In this document: in pieces, positions 26,021-35,309 of the stretch
Layout of the letters: the number at the start of each line of letters is the position of its first letter
Numbering within the stretch: position 1 is the first letter of the stretch
Source: Symsagittifera roscoffensis
Taxonomy: Eukaryota > Xenacoelomorpha > Acoela > Convolutidae
Assembly (NCBI RefSeq): GCF_963678635.1
Contig: NW_026971725.1
Span: 1 to 35,309, forward strand
Direction of reading: 5' to 3'
Length of the DNA: 35,309 nucleotides
Program-made: the position numbers and the translations under genes
Notes under the pieces: generated by a model
What the model was told of the DNA's origin: nothing
Seen by the model: only the letters and a program-made list of their open reading frames with translations
Database searches by the model: none

Positions 26021-27985
26021 TTAAAACCTCGTGTGTGGTATTGAGGATACTAGTTGCTGAACTATTGTCCTACAATCCCTCTCGTTCTCTTTGTGTTGTC
26101 GTCTGGACGGCATGATCTTCACCTTCTCACTGACTGTCAGTGATGCCACTGCATCTGCCCACTCGGGGTCATCTCTGGTCACTTCTCTCTCTAACAATCC
26201 ACCCAGCATCCGCATCACTTGCGGTGTGAACTGCACCGTTTTATCCAATAACGAGAGGCTGTTAATGTTCATGCGAGAGAGTTCCTGCTGGACCAGGTTC
26301 GAGCGCAGCAACAGATCCAAGGGCACCGGGTCCTTCTTGGATAGGATCTTTATCTCGGCTGCTTTCTCTCCATCCATTTCGTTAAGGGAAGCGCTTCATA
26401 AGTTTCTTTGTCCAGAAACGAGAATTCTTCCTTTATTTCTGCCTGAATGGCCTGCTTCTGTTCCAGTATCTCATAGAACTCGGTATTCTTGCTGAGGATG
26501 TCAGCATTCTGGTGTTTGTCACGCATCCTGTGCTCGATTATCATGTGGTAGCCATCTAATCTTACTATCCACCTACCAATATAACTCTGATCCATCGAGT
26601 ATGTCTTCAACCAGGATAACGCCCTGTTGTCCACGCGTAACTTAAAGGTAGCGCTCCCCAAGTATGCGCGGTACTTTTCCACAAATGTGACTACTGCAAA
26701 CATTTCTGCTTTTGGTGCACCATATTTCATCTCAGTGTCAATTAACACCTTATTGCCATATGCAATGGGACGGAGAACGGTTCTACCACTCCATTCCTGC
26801 TCCTGATGCAGTATTCCCGAGATGGCTACTACTGATGCGTCTGTGTCAAGAACATACATGCCCTTTTCAGTAGGCATGCCTAGCACTGGCGCCTCGCACA
26901 GTTCCCGCTTTATCTTCTCAAAGGCCGTTTGAGCTTCATCGCTCCATTCGAACTTCTTCCCTTTGTTGCGCATCAGCTTCTGCATCGGATACACCTTATC
27001 TGCATATCCTTTTACGAACTCACGGTAATAGTTGGCAAACCCTAGGAAGCTCATGAGCTGTGTGTCCGTTCTGGGAGCCTTCCATGTCAACACAGCTTCT
27101 ACTGCTTCCGTGCCCGGCCTCACACCATGCCTTCCACCATTCGTCCTAGGTACTTGATTGAATCCCTAAGGATTTCACATTTCGATGGTTTGCATTTCAA
27201 GCCTGCTCTTTTCATGCATCCAAAGACCTCATCGAGCCAATCAATGTGGTCTTCCAGGGTCGGTGTTGCTATGACTACGTCATCCACGTAACACATCACA
27301 AGATTCCCGCACTTCTTTGTCACTCTGGTGGTCAAAGCCTGAGCCATCAGTCTTTGAAAAGTGGCCGTTGCGTTGCACAAGCCGAAGGGCATCCTCTTTC
27401 ACTGGTACAACCCCAACTGACACGCAAATCCGGTCTTTTCTCTATCCTTCTTCCGCGGAGGGACCTGCTAGAAGGCAGAACCTAAGTCCAATGTGGTGAA
27501 GAACTTGGCATCACCAAGTTGACAGAGAGGCTCTCGTCCATTCGCGGTATCGGGTACGCATCTTTTATCGTTACCGCGTTCAAGTAGCGAAAGTCGCAAC
27601 AAAACCTAAGCTGCCCCCTTTCTTTTTCGCCATTACTACCCCGCAAGCTCATGGCGATTTCGAGGGTTTTATCATGTCGTATTCGAGCAATATTTCTATT
27701 TCCGCTCGGCACGCTTCAGATTTATGTGGCGTCATTCGTCTTGTGCCTTCCCTATGGGGAACGGCGCCTTCCTCAAGTTCAATTTGGTGTTCGACGAAAT
27801 TACAGCAACCGATATCCGCCTTATGTCTTTAAAATACATCCGCGTTCCGATTTAAAACCTCCCGTAGTAGCTCGAAATCTCCCTCGCCTATTTTCCCTTT
27901 TAAGTGTTCTATCTCTGACAAAACCGGTTTGGCAGACTTTAGTTCATGTGACGAGGGGCGTTCCGGAAAAGTCGAGCAGCTCGAT
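26021..27985 (-). pseudogene. Reverse transcriptase and RNase H, copy B (5'-truncated)
   Basis: Begins inside the region before RT (SSCSTFPERPSS) and runs to the Pol segment before integrase. RT has CYVDDVV, the canonical box. Lesions: a 2-base insertion near 27520, TGG to TAG in SAFWQVP near 27470, a one-base deletion after GRMV near 27128, and a 43-bp deletion near 26370 that splits the C-terminal region. RNase H motifs are present (LDTDAS, RVDNRAL, NADILSK). At the codon where copy A has TGA before integrase, copy B has TCA (Ser). The 5' end is joined at about 27985 to a CCCTTCCGGATTGAG motif and non-coding repeat. Confidence 0.85.
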
Positions 27986-28100
27986 TTGCAGACCCTTCCG
28001 GATTGAGCGCAAATTAGCATTAACGTGCTGAAATACTCAAATAACCCTACAGTACAAGCCTCACAAACGGGCTACAAAAATGATCGTAACGATCCTGATT
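27986..28100. other. Junction sequence right of copy B
   Basis: Short non-coding stretch beginning with the CCCTTCCGGATTG motif. Patchy similarity to 14885-15084, as if both belong to the same larger repeat. Confidence 0.5.
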
Positions 28101-28574
28101 GATATAAATGCCTGTAACAACAATATATCTATCAACAACAAACGGGAGGGTTGGATCAGATCTTGTCTGGGGGGATGATTTCTACTGATTTTTTTAAAAA
28201 CATTTTTACAGTTTTTGTTTTTTTTTCTGTTATTGTTTATATTTTTTGTTATTCTTGGCTACTATACTACTTTTTGTTTGGTTATATATATATATATTTT
28301 AAAGTATTTTTGATCACAAACCTCTCAGGGAACGAGGGGACGGCCAATCACCCCACCCTTCCTGGAACCTGAATTTTTGGTCCTAACTAGGTTAAAAAGC
28401 CATTCACGGTAATCCGGAAGGCTTTCGGTTTCCGAACTACCCTTCAGCACCGGCGGTTAGGGCCTATTAAGGGCGTTCTTATGAGCATCCGCTCGGCGCG
28501 GAGTGCTCGTTAACGGTTCTGCCGGTCATGATGTTAAAAAAGAATAACACCCAGGAGCGCTATAAAAACATCTG
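28101..28574. repeat. Dispersed repeat flanking the inverted element
   Basis: Same sequence family as 15085-15546: GATATAAATGCCTGTAAC start, T-rich tract, TATATA run, and the GAGCATCCGC/GCGGAGTGCTC hairpin near 28483. Confidence 0.85.
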
Positions 28575-29139
28575 TGTAACATTCGCCCGGAATTACATAT
28601 CGACGGAAAATAAAGCTAGATTCTAAGACGACTGGCCAACGTCTAAACAGAGCTCTACATGCTCTTTTCACCGTCTCTACCAAAGCCAGGTTTTTTGGTG
28701 GTCTTTCAAATATCGGTTCGAAAAAAACGTTACCGTTCTCCCACTTCGACCAGAACGCTCAAATTAACTTGTTTACATGCAAAATTATTGAGCTCATGGC
28801 TGGGTCTCAGTATCCCCAGACCACGAGGTCACTCCTAAAAACGGGGCTACTACTACTCATTATATTACTATTGTTTTTGTTCAGTAGATAAAGATCATCA
28901 TCTTCATCGAAGATGGATAAACCCTTTCCCTCAACTCCTAGCTTCTCATCGTCAGAAAATGAATTCAGAAGTTAAATAAATTCAATTCAAGACATAACCG
29001 GGAAGCTAAAAGTTTATATAAAACAATTTCAGTTAAAATCCCAGGGCCCATCCGGATTCCTGAATCCGGAGAAATAAAAACCTTATCTTCCTTCCGGAAG
29101 GCTGCTTTTCCACCCTTCACCGTTGTTGTGAACGGCCTT

Positions 29140-29167
29140 GCAACTATTGTAGCGACACAATCGTTGC
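29140..29167. other. Conserved stem-loop, left half of the foldback element
   Basis: GCAACTATTGT-agcgac-ACAATCGTTGC; one mismatched pair. Same position in the unit as the stem-loops at 16117, 18085, 19010 and 19929. Confidence 0.75.
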
Positions 29168-29803
29168 AACTCGGAACGGTCTCTGCTAACTCTGCTATTC
29201 GTTGTTGTTTTACTATCGCAATTCTGGTAGTTATCACTATCGCAACTATTGTTGTTCTGATTTTCTTCTGGTTTTCTTCCAAAATGGCGGTTTTTGCCGT
29301 TTCTCGGAAGTGCGACTTCTCAGTTCAAATTTTTAAAATTTCAAAATACCAGAAAATTTTGACCTTCACCGTTTGACTAATCGTCCCAATAACATCACTA
29401 ACCTCTCAATACTATCATTTCGGAAGGTTAGCTGCTAACTATTCGAAATCGCCGAATCTGCATTTTTGTCCATTCTGGTTGAATGTCACACGAATGTCAG
29501 ATACTCCCTCGACAGCCGGATCAATGTCCTCATTGAGTCCTGTGGTTGTGCCATTCTGCCAGACTGGCACAGCGCAACCTTCCGGCGAAACATGAAAAAA
29601 CGATTAAAGGCCTTAACGACAAAAAAGTGCTGCGAAAGAGGATAGAAATGTTCTAGAAATTTCTATTTTCAAAATTTCGATTGTCGAACGGATATTTCTC
29701 AGGAATACAAAAAACGGCCATTTTTATTGAAAAAGGTGAAAAAGTCAGAACAACAGCAAATATAGTGGAAAACAGTCGCACGCTAACACAGAAAAACGAA
29801 GCC

Positions 29804-29832
29804 TCTTATCGTGACGATCACGCACGATAAGA
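29804..29832. other. Stem-loop in the right half of the foldback element
   Basis: TCTTATCGTG-acgatcacg-CACGATAAGA, ten perfect pairs. It lies at about the mirrored position of the 29140 stem-loop although the primary sequence differs. Confidence 0.7.
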
Positions 29833-30424
29833 CCCTCAGCAGAAGAAGATAGTGGGAAGGGAGGCTTAAGTTGGGAAGTAGTGGAGAGCAGTACCCTCCC
29901 GTGCCACGAATTGGGATTAATAACGACGTTATTACAGTGGAAACACGGTAGCGGTGTCTCGGTCTCCCAGAGACGGATATATGGTGAAAGACTGTAGTAA
30001 ACTAACTTTTCAGCTACTCTGATGCCATAGACATTTGAATTGACACCGGTATTGCTTGATATTTTAGAATATGAGTAGCTACGAAGAGGAAAGGGTCAAT
30101 CCAATGGATTTAATATAGAACTAACACCAAAAACATAGTAAAATAGGTTATTCGAGCCGTGTTTTTAAAAGCAATCACGTAGTCTGAGGATCCGAGACCC
30201 AGCTATGTAGTTGTGTTCGCGTGTAAACGAAAGCTGATCAAAAGTCGTTTGACTGATGGCCTAAAAATAGTAACCATTTACTTGGCCCTAAACAGACCAG
30301 AAAATCAACTGGCAAGGTCGAGACGGTGAAAAACGAGTAGAATTAAGGTAACTGACGCCTGCCAGTCGTTATTAGGTACTTTTTCTACGCTCCGTCGCTG
30401 TGTAGTATTCGCGCTAATGTTACA

Positions 30425-31884
30425 TAGACAATTTTATCCAATAACGAGAGGCTGTTAATGTTCATGCGAGAGAGTTCCTGATGGACCAGGTTTGAGCGCA
30501 GCAACAGATACAAGGGCACCGGGTCCTTCTTGGATAGGATCTTTATCTCGGCTGCTTTCTCTCCATCCATCTTGTTAAGGGAAGCGCTTCATAAGTTTCT
30601 TTGTCCAGAAACGAGAATTCTTCCTTTATTTCTGCCTGATTGGCCTGCTTCTGTTCCAGTATCTCATAGAACTCGGTATTCTTGCTGAGGCTGTCAGCAT
30701 TCTGGTGTTTGTCACGCATCCTGTGCTCGATTATCATGTGGTAGCCATCTAATCTTACTATCCACCTACCAATATAACTCTGATCCATCGAGTATGTCTT
30801 CAACCAGGATAACGCCCTGTTGTCCACGCGTAACTTAAAGGTAGCGCTCCCCAAGTATGCGCGGTACTTTTCCACAAATGTGACTACTGCAAACATTTCT
30901 GCTTTTGGTGCACCATATTTCATCTCAGTGTCACTTAACACCTTATTGCCATATGCAATGGGACGGAGAACGGTTCTACCACTCCATTCCTGCTCCTGAT
31001 GCAGTATTCCCGAGATGGCTACTACTGATGCGTCTGTGTCAAGAACATACATGCCCTTTTCAGTAGGCATGCCTAGCACTGGCGCCTCGCACAGTTCCCG
31101 CTTTATCTTCTCAAAGGCCGTTTGAGCTTCATCGCTCCATTCGAACTTCTTCCCTTTGTTGCGCATCAGCTTCTGCATCGGATACACCTTGTCTGCATAT
31201 CCTTTTATGAACTCACGGTAATAGTTGGCAAACCCTAGGAAGCTCATGAGCTGTGTGTCCGTTCTGGGAGCCTTCCATGTCAACACAGCTTCTACTGCTT
31301 CCGTGTCCGGCCTCACACCATGCCTTCCACCATTCTTCCTAGGTACTTGATTGAATCCCTAAGGATTTCACATTTCGATGGTTTGCATTTCAAGCCTGCT
31401 CTTTTCATGCATCCAAAGACCTCATCGAGCCAATCAATGTGGTCTTCCAGGGTCGGTGTTGCTATGACTACGTCATCCACGTAACACATCACAAGATTCC
31501 CGCACTTCTTTGTCACTCTGGTGGTCAAAGCCTGAGCCATCAGTCTTTGAAAAGTGGCCGTTGCGTTGCACAAGCCGAAGGGCATCCTCTTCCACTGGTA
31601 CAACCCCAACTGACACGCAAATCCGGTCTTTTCTCTATCCTTCTTCCGTGGAGGGACCTGCTAGAAGGCAGAACCTAAGTCCAATGTGGTGAAGAACTTG
31701 GCATCACCAAGTTTAGAGAGGCTCTCGTCCATTCGCGGTATCGGGTACGCATCTTTTATCATTACCGCGTTCAAGTAGCGAAAGTCGCAACAAAACCTAA
31801 GCTGCCCCCTTTCTTTTTCGCCATTACTACCCCGCAAGCTCATGGCAATTTCGAGGGTTTTATCATGTCGTATTCGAGCAATAT
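30425..31884 (-). pseudogene. Reverse transcriptase/RNase H fragment C
   Basis: Minus-strand Pol fragment from LLDKIV back to the start of RT (SNMARIRHDKTLEIA on the minus strand). It shares with copy B the 43-bp deletion, the TGG-to-TAG stop in SAFWQVP, the one-base deletion after GRMV and an added Thr codon in ALTTRVTKK, but lacks B's private insertion near 27520. The YVDD box and RNase H motifs (LDTDAS, NADSLSK) are intact within sub-ORFs at 30543-31316 and 31313-31609. It ends abruptly at the foldback element on the left and at the tandem-duplication joint on the right. Confidence 0.85.
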
Positions 31885-32285
31885 GGGGGGATGATTTCTA
31901 CTGATTTTTTTAAAAACATTTTTACAGTTTTTGTTTTTTTTCTGTTATTGTTTATATTTTTTGTTATTCTTGGCTACTATACTACTTTTTGTTTGGTTAT
32001 ATATATATTTTAAAGTATTTTTGATCACAAACCTCTCAGGGAACGAGGGGACGGCCAATCACCCCACCCTTCCTGGAACCTGAATTTTTGGTCCTAACTA
32101 GGTTAAAAAGCCATTCACGGTAATCCGGAAGGCTTTCGGTTTCCGAACTACCCTTCAGCACCGGCGGTTAGGGCCTATTAAGGGCGTTCTTATGAGCATC
32201 CGCTCGGCGCGGAGTGCTCGTTAACGGTTCTGCCGGTCATGATCTTAAAAAAGAATAACACCCAGGAGCGCTATAAAAACATCTG

Positions 32286-34135
32286 TGTAACATTCGCCCG
32301 GAATTACATATCGACGGAAAATAAAGCTAGATTCTAAGACGACTGGCCAACGTCTAAACAGAGCTCTACATGCTCTTTTCACCGTCTCTACCAAAGCCAG
32401 TTTTTTTGGTGGTCTTTCAAATATCGGTTCGAAAAAAACGTTACCGTTCTCCCGCTTCGACCAGAACGCTCAAATTAACTTGTTTACATGCAAAATTATT
32501 GAGCTCATGGCTGGGTCTCAGTATCCCCAGACCACGAGGTCACTCCTAAAAACGGGGCTACTACTACTCATTATATTACTATTGTTTTTGTTCAGTAGAT
32601 AAAGATCATCATCTTCATCGAAGATGGATAAACCCTTTCCCTCAACTCCTAGCTTCTCATCGTCAGAAAATGAATTCAGAAGTTAAATAAATTCAATTCA
32701 AGACATAACCGGGAAGCTAAAAGTTTATATAAAACAATTTCAGTTAAAATCCCAGGGCCCATCCGGATTCCTGAATCCGGAGAAATAAAAACCTTATCTT
32801 CCTTCCGGAAGGCTGCTTTTCCACCCTTCACCGTTGTTGTGAACGGCCTTGCAACTATTGTAGCGACACAATCGTTGCAACTCGGAACGGTCTCTGCTAA
32901 CTCTGCTATTCGTTGTTGTTTTACTATCGCAATTCTGGTAGTTATCACTATCGCAACTATTGTTGTTCTGATTTTCTTCTGGTTTTCTTCCAAAATGGCG
33001 GTTTTTGCCGTTTCTCGGAAGTGCGACTTCTCAGTTCAAATTTTTAAAATTTCAAAATACCAGAAAATCTTGACCTTCACCGTTTGACTAATCGTCCCAA
33101 TAACATCACTAACCTCTCAATACTATCATTTCGGAAGGTTAGCTGCTAACTATTCGAAATCGCCGAATCTGCATTTTTGTCCATTCTGGTTGAATGTCAC
33201 ACGAATGTCAGATACTCCCTCGACAGCCGGATCAATGTCCTCATTGAGTCCTGTGGTTGTGCCATTCTGCCAGACTGGCACAGCGCAACCTTCCGGCGAA
33301 ACATGAAAAAACGATTAAAGGCCTTAACGACAAAAAAGTGCTGCGAAAGAGGATAGAAATGTTCTAGAAATTTCTATTTTCAAAATTTCGATTGTCGAAC
33401 GGATATTTCTCAGGAATACAAAAAACGGCCATTTTTATTGAAAAAGGTGAAAAAGTCAGAACAACAGCAAATATAGTGGAAAACAGTCGCACGTTAACAC
33501 AGAAAAACGAAGCCTCTTATCGTGACGATCACGCACGATAAGACCCTCAGCAGAAGAAGATAGTGGGAAGGGAGGCTTAAGTTGGGAAGTAGTGGAGAGC
33601 AGTACCCTCCCGTGCCACGAATTGGGATTAATAACGACGTTATTACAGTGGAAACACGGTAGCGGAGTCTCGGTCTCCCAGAGACGGATATATGGTGAAA
33701 GACTGTAGTAAACTAACTTTTCAGCTACTCTGATGCCATAGACATTTGAATTGACACCGGTATTGCTTGATATTTTAGAATATGAGTAGCTACGAAGAGG
33801 AAAGGGTCAATCCAATGGATTTAATATAGAACTAACACCAAAAACATAGTAAAATAGGTTATTCGAGCCGTGTTTTTAAAAGCAATCACGTAGTCTGAGG
33901 ATCCGAGACCCAGCTATGTAGTTGTGTTCGCGTGTAAACGAAAGCTGATCAAAAGTCGTTTGACTGATGGCCTAAAAATAGTAACCATTTACTTGGCCCT
34001 AAACAGACCAGAAAATCAACTGGCAAGGTCGAGACGGTGAAAAACGAGTAGAATTAAGGTAACTGACGCCTGCCAGTCGTTATTAGGTACTTTTTCTACG
34101 CTCCGTCGCTGTGTAGTATTCGCGCTAATGTTACA
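32286..34135. mobile_element. Second copy of the 1.85-kb foldback-like element
   Basis: Exact counterpart of 28575-30424 at offset 3711 within the second duplication unit, with a handful of substitutions. It adds no independent evidence of mobility, since it was copied with its flanks. Confidence 0.8.
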
Positions 34136-35309
34136 TAGACAATTTTATCCAATAACGAGAGGCTGTTAATGTTCATGCGAGAGAGTTCCTGATGGACCAG
34201 GTTTGAGCGCAGCAACAGATACAAGGGCACCGGGTCCTTCTTGGATAGGATCTTTATCTCGGCTGCTTTCTCTCCATCCATCTTGTTAAGGGAAGCGCTT
34301 CATAAGTTTCTTTGTCCAGAAACGAGAATTCTTCCTTTATTTCTGCCTGATTGGCCTGCTTCTGTTCCAGTATCTCATAGAACTCGGTATTCTTGCTGAG
34401 GCTGTCAGCATTCTGGTGTTTGTCACGCATCCTGTGCTCGATTATCATGTGGTAGCCATCTAATCTTACTATCCACCTACCAATATAACTCTGATCCATC
34501 GAGTATGTCTTCAACCAGGATAACGCCCTGTTGTCCACGCGTAACTTAAAGGTAGCGCTCCCCAAGTTTGCGCGGTACTTTTCCACAAATGTGACTACTG
34601 CAAACATTTCTGCTTTTGGTGCACCATATTTCATCTCAGTGTCACTTAACACCTTATTGCCATATGCAATGGGACGGAGAACGGTTCTACCACTCCATTC
34701 CTGCTCCTGATGCAGTATTCCCGAGATGGCTACTACTGATGCGTCTGTGTCAAGAACATACATGCCCTTTTCAGTAGGCATGCCTAGCACTGGCGCCTCG
34801 CACAGTTCCCGCTTTATCTTCTCAAAGGCCGTTTGAGCTTCATCGCTCCATTCGAACTTCTTCCCTTTGTTGCGCATCAGCTTCTGCATCGGATACACCT
34901 TGTCTGCATATCCTTTTATGAACTCACGGTAATAGTTGGCAAACCCTAGGAAGCTCATGAGCTGTGTGTCCGTTCTGGGAGCCTTCCATGTCAACACAGC
35001 TTCTACTGCTTCCGTGTCCGGCCTCACACCATGCCTTCCACCATTCTTCCTAGGTACTTGATTGAATCCCTAAGGATTTCACATTTCGATGGTTTGCATT
35101 TCAAGCCTGCTCTTTTCATGCATCCAAAGACCTCATCGAGCCAATCAATGTGGTCTTCCAGGGTCGGTGTTGCTATGACTACGTCATCCACGTAACACAT
35201 CACAAGATTCCCGCACTTCTTTGTCACTCTGGTGGTCAAAGCCTGAGCCATCAGTCTTTGAAAAGTGGCCGTTGCGTTGCACAAGCCGAAGGGCATCCTC
35301 TTCCACTGG
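34136..35309 (-). pseudogene. Reverse transcriptase/RNase H fragment D (runs off the right edge)
   Basis: Counterpart of fragment C in the second duplication unit. One visible amino-acid change (RAYLGS to RANLGS). Carries the same inherited one-base deletion and 43-bp deletion. The window ends inside the RT palm. Confidence 0.85.

Larger units (their letters stand above)
28575..30424. mobile_element. 1.85-kb foldback-like element made of two inverted TGTAACATT units
   Basis: The left end reads TGTAACATTCGCCCGG; the right end, reverse-complemented, reads TGTAACATTAGCGCG. Blocks stay alignable deep into the element: CGACGGA, ACGACTGGC, TTTTTCACCGTCT, GCTGGGTCTC near the ends, and AAAATGGC-GTTTTT near the middle. 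The two halves are thus diverged inverted copies of the repeat found in tandem at 17.5-20.3 kb. A short palindrome GTGCCATTCTGCCAGACTGGCAC lies near the centre (about 29548). No transposase ORF is present. The right end abuts RT sequence (ACAATTTTATCC) and the left end the dispersed repeat. No clear target-site duplication is seen. Confidence 0.65.
28169..31884. repeat. Tandem segmental duplication, unit 1 (about 3.7 kb)
   Basis: Starts at the G run GGGGGGATGATTTCTACTG and ends at CGAGCAATAT inside RT sequence. The next base restarts the unit at 31885. Past the first 120 bp the offset is a constant 3711; the initial 3716 offset is explained by one T and four bases of a TA run. Only about ten substitutions are visible by eye over 3.4 kb, so the duplication is recent. 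Confidence 0.95.
31885..35309. repeat. Tandem segmental duplication, unit 2 (runs off the right edge)
   Basis: Near-identical to 28169-31600. The visible part stops at the window end inside the RT fragment, so whether a third unit follows is unknown. Confidence 0.95.

Noticed and set aside
28965-29282. 105-codon minus-strand ORF, identical at 32676-32993
   Set aside because: It lies in the non-coding 925-bp-type repeat; it is identical only because of the recent duplication, the tandem units do not keep it open, and it has no domain.
15547-30424. CRISPR-like or hammerhead-ribozyme structure in the repeats
   Set aside because: Units are far too long for CRISPR and have no spacer pattern; I looked for the CTGATGAG...GAAA hammerhead core on both strands and did not find it.

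Overview
This looks like repeat-dense genomic DNA from a metazoan, probably an invertebrate. It has metazoan-type Ty3/gypsy LTR-retrotransposon coding sequence in several states of decay, a LINE reverse-transcriptase fragment, AT-rich non-coding DNA, microsatellites and recent tandem duplications. There is no bacterial gene organisation, and I found no recognisable host gene, tRNA, rRNA or CRISPR array. A cnidarian host would fit my impression of similar retroelement proteins in coral gene sets, but nothing here settles it.

Left part (1-13218, minus strand): one long gypsy-type element, copy A. In its own 5'->3' direction (right to left) it carries a Gag region with two CCHC knuckles, then protease, reverse transcriptase and RNase H in one 1179-codon ORF. 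Integrase and an acidic linker follow. A domain that reads like a TARG1/OARD1-type macro domain lies C-terminal to the integrase GPF module. After an AT-rich spacer comes a fourth ORF that is open for 978 codons and runs off the left edge of the window. That ORF has a helical N-terminus, a coiled coil and an SGNH (GDSL-esterase-like) domain with clear GTND and DGIH blocks. A second SGNH-like block lies near the edge. Gag-Pol of copy A is dead: frameshifts, an in-frame TGA, YVDE in place of YVDD, and a scrambled end of the macro ORF. The fourth ORF has no stop at all.

Middle (13.2-20.5 kb): non-coding. It holds a cluster of short CCCTCCGGATT-type motifs, an AT-rich tract, and four copies of a repeat of about 925 bp starting TGTAACATTCGCC. 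Three are in direct tandem; the fourth is separated from them by a 5'-truncated LINE fragment (plus strand). Each unit carries stem-loops, and one of these shows paired base changes between units.

Right-centre (21.1-28.0 kb, minus strand): copy B, a 5'-truncated and broken relative of A. It keeps the same order (RT/RNase H, integrase, macro-like, spacer, start of the fourth ORF), so these modules belong to one element family. It then jumps to a 222-aa ORF of unknown origin.

Right (28.1-35.3 kb): a recent tandem duplication of a unit of about 3.7 kb. Each unit holds a 1.85-kb diverged palindrome, made of two of the 925-bp-type repeats in inverted orientation and bounded by TGTAACATT/AATGTTACA, joined to an RT/RNase H fragment that shares inherited lesions with copy B. 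The second unit runs off the right edge.
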